This document shows, one piece after another, positions 7,818 through 15,225 of a DNA stretch of 64,000 nt. This DNA comes from Treponema brennaborense (GTDB lineage: Bacteria; Spirochaetota; Spirochaetia; Treponematales; Treponemataceae), in contig JAMPCJ010000001.1 of assembly GCA_023666275.1 (NCBI GenBank), forward strand, positions 248,001 through 312,000, written 5' to 3'. Positions within the stretch are counted from its first letter, which is position 1. Each line of letters starts with the position of its first letter. A program made the position numbers and the translations under genes. Under the pieces are notes generated by a model. The model searched no databases, was not told the DNA's origin, and worked only from the letters and a program-made list of their open reading frames with translations.

Positions 7818-7844
7818 AAATACAAAAACCCGTTTTTAATTCCT

Positions 7845-7889
7845 TTTAACCGCCGTTAAATCATCGTTCACTTTTCTCCCTGCTACCTT
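7845..7889 (+). promoter_or_regulatory. Activator-type late promoter 1 (lysis operon)
   Basis: The palindrome TTTAAC-CGCC-GTTAAA (7845-7860) is followed, after 23 bp without any -35 match, by the -10-like TACCTT (7884-7889). The predicted start is about 7896 and the lysis operon begins at 7907. If the hexamer is at -12 to -7, the palindrome spans -51 to -36 and is centred at -43.5. The same arrangement recurs at 9292 and 15073. Confidence 0.7.
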
Positions 7890-7906
7890 ATGGAAAGAGG
7901 TGAACA

Positions 7907-8467
7907 ATGAATGATTTGAAAATTGAAATATGGCGCGACAAGCGGAGCTACGACTTTCGCGCCGACAAGTCAAAGCCGGACAGTTTTGAAAACAACTGGC
8001 TTCACAACAGCATAGACCGTATCTTTCTTTTTCAAGGAAACAAGATTCTCTTTACGGCAAACTGCCAGAGCGTGGCAAACTACTGTTTCGGCGCGATGGC
8101 TTCGGGCGACAAACTGCCGCACGGCGACACAATTGCGCCGGGTAAATTTACCGTGCGCTGCTTCGCGGAGCCGCGTAACTTCCACGGCGAAATTCACGCA
8201 ATCACCAATGCCACCGACCTTGACGGTCAGAGAATCGATCGGAACGCAATGCAGATTTCAGCAAAGGGATTCCAGAACGGGCGCTGGCTTATCCACGACC
8301 GCTTTTCAAAAAAAATCGGCAGGGATACAAATTACGCTTGGAGCGCAGGCTGCTTCATTCTCTCATCTTTCGACCTTGCTGGTTTCAACGAAAAACTCAA
8401 AGAGGCAGGAGTAAAACAGGGCGACCGCATAACCGGTGAAGTCATTGAACAAGGGGTAATCTCATGA
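7907..8467 (+). CDS. Putative endolysin, YkuD/DUF5675-like
   Basis: In this 186-aa protein the C-terminal part contains H130, then 15 residues, then SAGC (146-149). This resembles the HX14-17[S/T]HGC signature of L,D-transpeptidase (YkuD) folds with Ala in place of His. Surrounding segments (GKFTVRCFAEPR, FHGEIHAIT, AWSAGCFIL) resemble the DUF5675-like proteins of phages. It is the first gene of the lysis cassette, is followed by a holin-like gene with 4-nt overlap, and has AGAGG before ATG 7907. A peptidoglycan-active lysis role is inferred; the catalytic chemistry is uncertain. Confidence 0.55.
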   Translation: MNDLKIEIWRDKRSYDFRADKSKPDSFENNWLHNSIDRIFLFQGNKILFTANCQSVANYCFGAMASGDKLPHGDTIAPGKFTVRCFAEPRNFHGEIHAITNATDLDGQRIDRNAMQISAKGFQNGRWLIHDRFSKKIGRDTNYAWSAGCFILSSFDLAGFNEKLKEAGVKQGDRITGEVIEQGVIS

Positions 8468-8772
8468 ACGCCGACCTGACACAGTTTCTTCCTGCCGCAG
8501 TCATACTGTCCTGCGTCCTTGTTGTGATGCTCACGGAAATCATCAAAAAGGCAGACAAAAACGATAGGCTCAAAGGCTACCGAATCTATATTCCAGCCGT
8601 GCTTTCCGCCCTGTTCAGTGCGGTTCTCGCCTTCGGTGAATTCTACATCTGGAAACAGGCGGTCTTTTACTGTACGGCAATCTTTGCGGTGAGCGTATTC
8701 GGCTACGAGGCAATTTTCAGCAAAATCAAAAAATGGATAGGCACAAATGAAGAGCATCCTGCAAGTAATTAA
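8464..8772 (+). CDS. Holin-like membrane protein
   Basis: This 102-aa protein has three predicted transmembrane helices: AAVILSCVLVVMLTEII, IYIPAVLSALFSAVLAF and AVFYCTAIFAVSVFGY. It has a charged C-terminal tail. Size, topology and position directly after the endolysin-like gene (ATGA overlap) match phage holins, which permeabilise the inner membrane to release or trigger the endolysin. No specific holin family is recognised. Confidence 0.65.
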   Translation: MNADLTQFLPAAVILSCVLVVMLTEIIKKADKNDRLKGYRIYIPAVLSALFSAVLAFGEFYIWKQAVFYCTAIFAVSVFGYEAIFSKIKKWIGTNEEHPASN

Positions 8773-9085
8773 ATCGGTGCTCACTGTTGCCGGCTTGCTC
8801 GCACTCGGAATTTTGTCAGGCGCACTGCTTTCAAGGAAGAACGGCAGGACAGAAAACGACAGCGCGGAAAAAGCAAAAGAGGACAAGAAAAATGAAATTG
8901 AAAACACTTCTGCTGCTGACCTTGTTGCTGATGCTGGCAATGCAGCTGGTCTTTTCGCAGCAAAAGACGGAATCAAAGCCGCCTTCCGCATGCGACTCCG
9001 GCATAGACTTGAATCGGAACTACACAGGCTCGGAAGTGGCGCACTTGATTCAGATAGCAACCGAAGAAGCGGAAACTGCGATTGA
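8747..9085 (+). CDS. Single-pass membrane protein, possible i-spanin
   Basis: This 112-aa frame has an N-terminal transmembrane segment (VLTVAGLLALGILSGALL) followed by a hydrophilic, Glu/Lys-rich region. It starts inside the holin-like gene and its last ~190 nt overlap the next gene in a different frame. This resembles inner-membrane spanin subunits that overlap or embed the o-spanin gene. The C-terminal part lies in the overlap and may be partly constrained by the other frame, so the true length is less certain than the N-terminus. Confidence 0.45.
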   Translation: MKSILQVIKSVLTVAGLLALGILSGALLSRKNGRTENDSAEKAKEDKKNEIENTSAADLVADAGNAAGLFAAKDGIKAAFRMRLRHRLESELHRLGSGALDSDSNRRSGNCD

Positions 9086-9284
9086 CCGTGCGTTTGATGA
9101 GGGATACAAACAAGGCTTAATCGCTTCCGCTCCAGAAACGGAATACTGGCGCATAAAGTCAGCGCAGGCTGAAGCGGAAAGCAAGCGGCTCAAACGCGAG
9201 CGGTGGATTTCCGTTTTCGGCGGATTCGGTGCCGGCTTTGTTTTGGGCGGCGGAATTGGTTTTTCGATACGGCTTCAAAATTGA
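8892..9284 (+). CDS. Membrane protein overlapping the spanin-like gene
   Basis: This 130-aa protein starts at ATG 8892 behind GAGG. It has an N-terminal signal or anchor (LKTLLLLTLLLMLAMQLVF), a helical middle section rich in Ala/Glu (EVAHLIQIATEEAETAIDRA) and a C-terminal hydrophobic glycine-rich helix (GGFGAGFVLGGGIGFSI). There is no lipobox cysteine, so it is not a standard Rz1. It could be a two-TM spanin partner or another phage envelope protein. The gene ends just before late promoter 2. Confidence 0.55.
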   Translation: MKLKTLLLLTLLLMLAMQLVFSQQKTESKPPSACDSGIDLNRNYTGSEVAHLIQIATEEAETAIDRAFDEGYKQGLIASAPETEYWRIKSAQAEAESKRLKRERWISVFGGFGAGFVLGGGIGFSIRLQN

Positions 9285-9291
9285 CTTTTTT

Positions 9292-9336
9292 ATTAACGCC
9301 GGTTAAAGCACGGACGTTCTTTTATTTTGGTAACAT
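9292..9336 (+). promoter_or_regulatory. Activator-type late promoter 2 (packaging operon)
   Basis: The palindrome variant ATTAAC-GCCG-GTTAAA (9292-9307) is followed at the same 23-bp distance by TAACAT (9331-9336). The predicted start is near 9343, ahead of AAGGAG and ATG 9356. Its inner four bases differ from the other two copies while the TTAAC/GTTAA arms are kept, as expected for a protein-binding dyad. Confidence 0.7.
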
Positions 9337-9355
9337 CCATTTCAAAGGAGTAACT

Positions 9356-9742
9356 ATGGAAATTGCAAAATTCGTATTGTCATGCGTCGGAAGTTTCATT
9401 GCCGTCTCCGGTTTTTTCATGGGAATATGGAAAACCTACTCAAAGAAAACCGACGACAAGATTCAGTTAATACAGGCACAGGCAAGTCAGAAAATAAAGG
9501 AAACCGAAGCTGCCGCCAGAATTGAAATCAAGGAAGTGCGCGAAGGGTCAATCGCAAAAGCGGAAAAACTGGAGCGGCGCATTGCCGCACTTGAAAAGAA
9601 TGTTTCCGACTTGCAGCGCGATGTAAACCTTAATCTCGGACAGCGGCTCAGCAACATTGAGGGTGAAATGAAAGGAATCAACAATATTCTAAAACAGATA
9701 CAGGGTTGGTTTATCAACAACACGCCGCGGGACGAAAAATGA
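9356..9742 (+). CDS. Mu gp25-like DUF2730-type membrane coiled-coil protein
   Basis: This 128-aa protein has one N-terminal membrane helix (FVLSCVGSFIAVSGFFMGIW) and then a long coiled coil to the C-terminus. It is the first gene of the packaging operon and is followed by gp26-, gp27- and gp28-like genes, which is the order in Mu-like phages. Start chosen at ATG 9356 because AAGGAG lies 6 nt upstream; the frame is open further 5' but would run through the promoter. The gene ends with a 4-nt overlap onto the next start. Confidence 0.65.
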   Translation: MEIAKFVLSCVGSFIAVSGFFMGIWKTYSKKTDDKIQLIQAQASQKIKETEAAARIEIKEVREGSIAKAEKLERRIAALEKNVSDLQRDVNLNLGQRLSNIEGEMKGINNILKQIQGWFINNTPRDEK

Positions 9743-10023
9743 AAAACATCTTTATCGGGAACCAGCGCATCATAATTTTGCAGGGAATCGAAAAAAACAT
9801 CACGCTCTCAAACGAAATGGCACAGCGGCTCCTGCGCGTTTATGGTTATACGCTCCCGCTTGAAAGTGTGAACGCCGTCTGTATTTGGCTTGAGCAAAGA
9901 GGTCTTGTATCAATAGAACGGCTCGACGGAAAACTTTTTACAATGAAGCTCACAAAGCACGGACAAGAAGTTGCGCTCGGTTTCGCTCGTGAGGACGGCG
10001 TCGATTTGCCTGTGGAGGACTGA
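9739..10023 (+). CDS. Mu gp26-like winged-helix protein
   Basis: This 94-aa protein has a winged-helix-like pattern: MAQRLLRVYGYTLPLESV, then VCIWLEQRGLVSIER, and a C-terminal MKLTKHGQEVALGF. The last motif is characteristic of the VpaChn25_0724/gp26 family of Mu-like phages. It lies between gp25- and gp27-like genes, ATG 9739 overlapping the upstream stop by 4 nt. The role in virion assembly or packaging is not established for the family. Confidence 0.7.
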   Translation: MKNIFIGNQRIIILQGIEKNITLSNEMAQRLLRVYGYTLPLESVNAVCIWLEQRGLVSIERLDGKLFTMKLTKHGQEVALGFAREDGVDLPVED

Positions 10024-10026
10024 ACC

Positions 10027-10587
10027 ATGGGACAGAAATCGAGCATAGATAAACTTTCGCCCGAACTGCGCGGAAAACTGATTGAACTTTTGCAAAATCC
10101 GGCAATTACACAGAAAGAAGTCGTAGACGCAATCAATGAAGCGGCGGGAGAAACCGTCGTTTCAAAAAGCAGCGTGAACCGCTACAAACTCCGTATGGAC
10201 AAGTTTGCCGCCAAAAGCCGCGAAGCGCGGGAGATTGCTGACGCATACATCGAAAAATACGGCACGGAAAACCGCAACAAGCTGGGCAAGGTCGTAAACG
10301 AATATATCAAGTTGATGGTGTTCGACTTGACGACCGAACTTGAAGAACTGAAAGACACTGACGGCGAGATAAAGCCGGAGGACTTGGCGGATATTATTTA
10401 CAAAGTTTCACGCGCCATCAAGGAACTGGAACAAGCGGAAAAACTCAACGCACAGCACGAATCTGAAATCAAGGAATCAGTGCAGAAAGAAACCGCCGAA
10501 AAAGTGGAAACTGTCTGTAAACAGAAAGGCGTAACTGCAGAAACAAAAGAAGCAATCTTATCGGAGATTTTCAGCATCACAAAATGA
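10027..10587 (+). CDS. Terminase small subunit, DUF3486 (Mu gp27-like)
   Basis: This 186-aa protein has the DUF3486 N-terminus: SSIDKLSPELRGKLIELL, then a helix-turn-helix with TQKEVVDAINE and SKSSVNRYKLRMD. A long helical C-terminal region follows. DUF3486 is the small terminase (Mu gp27-like), which recognises phage DNA and loads the large subunit. The stop overlaps the start of the large-subunit gene by 4 nt. Length is typical. Confidence 0.85.
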   Translation: MGQKSSIDKLSPELRGKLIELLQNPAITQKEVVDAINEAAGETVVSKSSVNRYKLRMDKFAAKSREAREIADAYIEKYGTENRNKLGKVVNEYIKLMVFDLTTELEELKDTDGEIKPEDLADIIYKVSRAIKELEQAEKLNAQHESEIKESVQKETAEKVETVCKQKGVTAETKEAILSEIFSITK

Positions 10588-12068
10588 CAATACAGGAAGC
10601 AATGGGCAAGGCGGTTCTTCTGCCGTATCAAAAACAGTGGTTACTCGACAAGGCATTGGTAAAGGTGTGGGAAAAATCTCGCCGCATCGGTGCGTCTTAT
10701 GCGGAAGCATTGAACTGCGTGTTGATTGCAATGCTGACAAAGCCGGCAGGCGGAATGAACTGCTACTATCTTTCGTACTCAAAAGAAATGACACAGCAGT
10801 TCATAACTGACTGTGCGTTTTGGGCGCACATTCTTGGAATCGCCTGTTCGGATATGGAAGAAGCCGTCATCAAAGACGAAGACAAGGATATTATGGTCTA
10901 CCGAATCCGCTTTGCTTCGGGCTTTGAGATTTGGGGCTTGCCGTCCGTTCCGCGCTCGCTCCGTTCAAAGCAGGGGCACGCGGTCATTGACGAAGCGGCG
11001 TTCGTGGATGACTTGGCTGAACTTCTCAAGGCAGCTATGGCTCTCTTGATGTGGGGCGGTTCGGTTTCCATTCTTTCCACACACAACGGCGACGATAATC
11101 CGTTCAACATACTCATCCAGCAGATTCATTCGGGCGACAAGGATTACAGTCTTCACCATACGACAATTACCGATGCACTTGCGGACGGTCTATACAAGCG
11201 AATCTGCGAAACTAAGGACAAAGAATGGTCTGAAGAAATAGAAAAGCACTGGCTTGCACAGCTTGAAAAGGACTACGGAGAAGCTGCCGAAGAAGAATTG
11301 TACTGCATTCCGGCAAGAAGCGGCGAACGCTATTTTCCTGCCGCACTCATCGCACAGGTGGCCGTCAAGGATAAACCCGTGTTCCGCTTTGCCGTCGATG
11401 ATTCATTCACCTTTGAAAAATCAGAACGGCGCGAAAAACAATGCCGTCAATGGTTCAAGCAAGTCAAACCGGTTCTGCTTGCTTCGGACTTTCCCGTCTG
11501 TTTCGGCGAGGACTTCGCGCGGTCGGGCGATCTTACCGTTCTTCACTTCGATATGGAACTTTCCGACGGAAATACCGACACGCTTTGTGTTGTTGAACTG
11601 CGCAATATTCCGTTTGCGCAGCAGTGGCAATTCATAAAGTTGTGCTGCGATACGCTCAAAAATTTTGACGGAGCGGCGTTCGACAGCAGGGGAAACGGAC
11701 AGATGATTGCGGAACTTGCCGCGCAGGAATATCCCGGCTGTATTTTTCAAGTTATGCTCTCGCGGCAATGGTATGCAGAGAATATGCCGCGCCTAAAAAC
11801 AGCCTTTGAAGACAACACAACGAACATTCCCGACGATTCATTCATAAAAGACGATTACAAAGTGGTTAGCCTTGTACAGGGCATTCCGCTTATAACCGAC
11901 AGAACAGGGAACAAGCGCTCGAAACGGCACGGCGACCACTGCATCGCAAAGGCAATGTCGCTTTTTGCACACAATGAACTTGAAGAATCAGGCTATCAGC
12001 CGATGACATACGAGGCGGTTTCTTCCCCGAACAGATTCCGAACAAAAGGAGATGACGACGAATGGTAG
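10584..12068 (+). CDS. Terminase large subunit (Mu gp28-like)
   Basis: This 494-aa packaging motor has an adenine-binding N-terminus (LLPYQKQWLLD), Walker A-like KSRRIGAS (about 32-39), Walker B HAVIDEAAF (about 132-140) and a coupling motif ILSTHNG. The C-terminal RNase H-like nuclease domain has acidic residues in GEDFARSGDLT and KRHGDHCIAKAM. It cuts concatemeric or integrated DNA and drives it into the prohead. Full length with all key motifs, so likely functional. It is coupled to the small subunit and overlaps the portal gene. Confidence 0.9.
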   Translation: MTIQEAMGKAVLLPYQKQWLLDKALVKVWEKSRRIGASYAEALNCVLIAMLTKPAGGMNCYYLSYSKEMTQQFITDCAFWAHILGIACSDMEEAVIKDEDKDIMVYRIRFASGFEIWGLPSVPRSLRSKQGHAVIDEAAFVDDLAELLKAAMALLMWGGSVSILSTHNGDDNPFNILIQQIHSGDKDYSLHHTTITDALADGLYKRICETKDKEWSEEIEKHWLAQLEKDYGEAAEEELYCIPARSGERYFPAALIAQVAVKDKPVFRFAVDDSFTFEKSERREKQCRQWFKQVKPVLLASDFPVCFGEDFARSGDLTVLHFDMELSDGNTDTLCVVELRNIPFAQQWQFIKLCCDTLKNFDGAAFDSRGNGQMIAELAAQEYPGCIFQVMLSRQWYAENMPRLKTAFEDNTTNIPDDSFIKDDYKVVSLVQGIPLITDRTGNKRSKRHGDHCIAKAMSLFAHNELEESGYQPMTYEAVSSPNRFRTKGDDDEW

Positions 12069-13606
12069 ACAAAGGCGAAAAAAAGAAACTCTCCGGCGAA
12101 CAGGCGTTTGCCGTTCCGTATACAAACAGAACGCCATGGGCTGATTTTTCAATTTTGCAGCGGCTCAGTCCCGAAAAACTTGCTGCAATCCTTCGCGATG
12201 TACGAAGCGGCGAATGCCCTGCCGAATATTTGGAACTCGCGCAGGATATGGAAATGCGGGATCTTCATTACCGTTCAGTGCTTTCCACGCGCAAGGATGC
12301 AGTGTGCGGTTTGGAAATCAAGGTTGAACCCGCAAGCAACGACAAGCGCGACATTGAAATTGCAAAAGCCGTTGAAAACGATATTATTCAAAACCGTTCG
12401 GCGCGTTTTATCCCGCTTGTACGCGATATGCTGGATGCACTTGCAAAAGGTTTTTCCGTAACGGAAATTGTGTGGGATACTGCCGGAAAAACTTGGAAGC
12501 CGAGCCGCTACAAATGGCGCGATCCCAGATGGTTCCGCTACGACAAAGAAACCGGACAAACGCTTATGCTCCGGGACAGACTTACTGCGGAACTTCATCC
12601 GCTCCAAGCAAACAAATTCATAATTCATGAACCGCATTTATTGAGCGGAACTCAGATTGCCGGCGGGCTTGCGCTGCCGGCTCTCTTTTATTTTATGCTC
12701 AAAAGTTACGATGTTACGAGCTGGGCGGCGTTCATTGACCGCTATGGATTCCCGATTCGCCTTGCAAAATACGGCAAGAAAGCAACAGAGGATGACATCA
12801 AGACACTGCGCCGTGCGGTTGCCTCTCTGGGCGCAGACTTCGGCGCAGTCGTTCCCGAAAGCGTAACGATTGAGATAATCGAATCAAAAACATCAAGCGA
12901 AAATTCCCAAGCCTATCAGACAATGGCGACTTGGATTGACAAGCAAATTTCAAAACTCGTACTCGGTCAAACGATGACCACCGACGACGGATCAAGCCGT
13001 GCACAAAGCGAAGTCCACGAAGAAGTGCGTCAGGATATTGCCGCAGCCGATGCACTCGCCGTCGCCGACACGTTTAATACAATGCTTGTCGTTCCCTATG
13101 TCAATTTCAATTTCGGCGAGCAGGAACGCTATCCGGAAATCGTGCTGTACAAGCCCGACAAACAGAATATAGAGCAGGTGGTAAATGCAATTGAAAAACT
13201 CACTCCGCACGGTCTGACCGTAAAGGCTGAGGAAATCCGAAGTATGCTCGGACTTTCGAAGCCCGAAAAAGATGACGAAATAATTGGCGGCATTGCGCCG
13301 CTCCCGATTGAAAACGAGGATATGAACTCGGCAAGACCTGAACTCAACTCGGTATCAAAACCCTGCGACTTGGGAAGAGATCAGACCGCAGACCTTGAAT
13401 CGGATTTTTCGGGCGACTTCATTCCGATAAGCGACGAGATTGCGGAAGTCCTTGAAAAGGCTTCGAGCAAGGCTGTCGATTTCGACAGTTTTAAAGCGGA
13501 ACTCGAACGGATTGCCGCCGACTGGTCGCCCGACAAAATCGCCGAGCTGATGGCAGTCGCGTTTTTCTCTGCCCGTGCAAAAGGCGACAGCAAATTCGCA
13601 GGGTAG
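12062..13606 (+). CDS. Portal protein, DUF935 (Mu gp29-like)
   Basis: This 514-aa protein matches the DUF935/gp29 portal family. It has an early LSPEKLAAILRDVRSGE segment, a central clamp and stem region (FIDRYGFPIRLAKYGK) and the conserved GQTMTTDDGSSRAQSEVH stretch before the C-terminal part. The portal forms the dodecameric DNA gate at one head vertex and docks the terminase. It follows the terminase gene with a 7-nt overlap. Length and motif set are normal for the family. Confidence 0.9.
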   Translation: MVDKGEKKKLSGEQAFAVPYTNRTPWADFSILQRLSPEKLAAILRDVRSGECPAEYLELAQDMEMRDLHYRSVLSTRKDAVCGLEIKVEPASNDKRDIEIAKAVENDIIQNRSARFIPLVRDMLDALAKGFSVTEIVWDTAGKTWKPSRYKWRDPRWFRYDKETGQTLMLRDRLTAELHPLQANKFIIHEPHLLSGTQIAGGLALPALFYFMLKSYDVTSWAAFIDRYGFPIRLAKYGKKATEDDIKTLRRAVASLGADFGAVVPESVTIEIIESKTSSENSQAYQTMATWIDKQISKLVLGQTMTTDDGSSRAQSEVHEEVRQDIAAADALAVADTFNTMLVVPYVNFNFGEQERYPEIVLYKPDKQNIEQVVNAIEKLTPHGLTVKAEEIRSMLGLSKPEKDDEIIGGIAPLPIENEDMNSARPELNSVSKPCDLGRDQTADLESDFSGDFIPISDEIAEVLEKASSKAVDFDSFKAELERIAADWSPDKIAELMAVAFFSARAKGDSKFAG

Positions 13607-13609
13607 CAA

Positions 13610-14902
13610 ATGGCAGACAAACTCATTCCGAAACAGGCTCTCAACTACATTAAAAACAAGAAACTGCATCCGGCTTTTTCATACAAAGACGTGTGGAATG
13701 AAGAACACGCCGCTGCGTTCACTGTGGCAAAAGCAATGCAGCTCGATGTGCTCTTCGACATCAAGACCGCAGTCGAAAAAGCAATTGCGGACGGCACAAC
13801 ATTCGAGCAGTTCAAGAAAGACTTGAAGCCTACGCTGATGCAGAAAGGATGGTGGGGCCGAAAAGAAATAACAGATCCGCTCACAGGCGAAACCGTGAAT
13901 GCCCAACTCGGAAGCGACCACCGCTTGAAGACGATTTATCAGACGAACCTTCGCAGCGCATACCAAAAAGGACAATACGAGCGCACGATGAAAAGCGATG
14001 CGCATCCGTACTTGATGTATCGAATCGGCGCGAGCGTACACCATCGCGAGCAGCACTTGAAATGGAACAATTTAATCTTGCCAAAAGGCGACCCGATCTG
14101 GAACTCGATTTTCCCGCCGAACAGCTACGGCTGCAAGTGCTACACTGTCGCCGTAACACAGGCACGGAAAGAGCGTTACGAGCGCGACGGTGTTCCCGCC
14201 TACAATCCCGACATAGGCAAAACCGTGCGATTCCCCGTGCAGACTGCCGCGCCGAAAACGGCATATACCGTCTACGAGAATGTTCGAAAAGGAATTATCG
14301 AGCGAATCCCGCAGGGAATAACTCCCGGCTTCAACTGGAATCAGGGCGGCATGAGCAGAAACTATACTGCTATAAAAAATGTAATCTCAAAACGGTCTTT
14401 TGAGGCAGCTGTGGGGCGAGAAGATTTTATAAAAACTCTCTTTAATAATACCATACAGCGTGAAGCATTTAAAAACTTTGTTGAAAAGTCATTGCATGAA
14501 GATAAATGGCAGGGGTTTGAACCTGTCGGCTTTATTGATAAGACGGTTTCGACATGGCTCAAAAAAAACAAAGGAATTGATATTGGGGATAATATCATAA
14601 TCGGTCTGGAATCTCGTCTTATTACAGGATGCAAGGCTATCCGTCATTCAATCACCGATGAAACAGAGCTTATCATTGATACGCTCTTATATGGCAAGGT
14701 ATTCTGGGGAACAGACGGGAACGGCATTCAAGCTAAGGAAAGTTTGATTTACCTTCATCCATATGATGCGGAGAATTGGCTGAAAATTGCCGTGCGCCCG
14801 CAGTCAAATGTTCTGAAAATAAACGAACCATCCATAAGGACATTTTTTAAAATTTCAAATACTGCAGCACAAACGATTTTAAACTTCACGCGCATAAAAT
14901 AA
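13610..14902 (+). CDS. MuF minor head protein with PBECR-like toxin C-terminus
   Basis: In this 430-aa protein residues 1-240 are a MuF/SPP1-gp7-type minor head domain. It has the diagnostic VHHREQHLKWN, LPKGDPIW and PPNSYGCKC motifs. From about residue 255 the sequence changes to an AT-richer module. The last ~130 residues (GFEPVGFID, LIYLHPYDAENWLKIAV, then IRTFF) resemble PBECR2-type barnase/EndoU/RelE-like nuclease domains fused to MuF proteins in temperate phages. The chimera would be packaged in the virion and delivered with DNA. No immunity gene follows; a strong hairpin overlaps the stop codon. Confidence 0.75.
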   Translation: MADKLIPKQALNYIKNKKLHPAFSYKDVWNEEHAAAFTVAKAMQLDVLFDIKTAVEKAIADGTTFEQFKKDLKPTLMQKGWWGRKEITDPLTGETVNAQLGSDHRLKTIYQTNLRSAYQKGQYERTMKSDAHPYLMYRIGASVHHREQHLKWNNLILPKGDPIWNSIFPPNSYGCKCYTVAVTQARKERYERDGVPAYNPDIGKTVRFPVQTAAPKTAYTVYENVRKGIIERIPQGITPGFNWNQGGMSRNYTAIKNVISKRSFEAAVGREDFIKTLFNNTIQREAFKNFVEKSLHEDKWQGFEPVGFIDKTVSTWLKKNKGIDIGDNIIIGLESRLITGCKAIRHSITDETELIIDTLLYGKVFWGTDGNGIQAKESLIYLHPYDAENWLKIAVRPQSNVLKINEPSIRTFFKISNTAAQTILNFTRIK

Positions 14903-14936
14903 AAGCAGCCGAAATCGACTGCTTTTATTTTATGCG
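14891..14936 (+). terminator. Late-operon terminator, 18-bp perfect stem
   Basis: CGCATAAAATAAAAGCAG (14891-14908) and CTGCTTTTATTTTATGCG (14919-14936) are exact reverse complements with a 10-nt loop. The stop codon of the MuF gene lies inside the 5' arm. The 3' arm is T-rich, so the hairpin can serve as an intrinsic terminator. Its near-symmetrical arms mean it could also act on the other strand. Confidence 0.75.
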
Positions 14937-15072
14937 AAAACGATTGGATTTTAACCAACTGCAAATGGCATCAAACTGAGCCAGTCCCCGCTGCTATTCC
15001 GGGCTTCTTTTTCCGCATGTCTGTTTTTAACTTATATCCTTCTTCCTGCAAAGTCAAGTGGCAAACTTCTTT

Positions 15073-15117
15073 TTTAACCGCCGTTAAACCATACACACGA
15101 GCTTCTTCTCCTAGACT
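15073..15117 (+). promoter_or_regulatory. Activator-type late promoter 3 (DUF4406 gene)
   Basis: The palindrome TTTAAC-CGCC-GTTAAA (15073-15088), identical to copy 1, is followed after 23 bp by TAGACT (15112-15117). The predicted start is about 15124, giving a ~100-nt leader before ATG 15226. The rest of 14937-15225 holds no convincing gene. A frame ending at 15229 overlaps the next start but lacks a start codon downstream of this promoter apart from a 14-codon one. Confidence 0.65.
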
Positions 15118-15225
15118 GAAATCACGCTTTCATCAGCGGGAACGGCGGCAAGCAGTATCGCAATCCGCCGCGCCCGCCTTTTTGATGGAAAAAACGACAG
15201 TTCGAAAAAACGGGCGAAGAGAAAT

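Noticed and set aside
7820-7838. AAAAAC-CC-GTTTTT as a terminator of the exported protein gene
   Set aside because: A 2-nt loop cannot close and the stem is nearly all A/T, so it is too weak to call.
8332-9060. 242-codon minus-strand frame with some hydrophobic segments
   Set aside because: It is opposite the holin- and spanin-like genes; its hydrophobicity mirrors theirs and it breaks operon direction.
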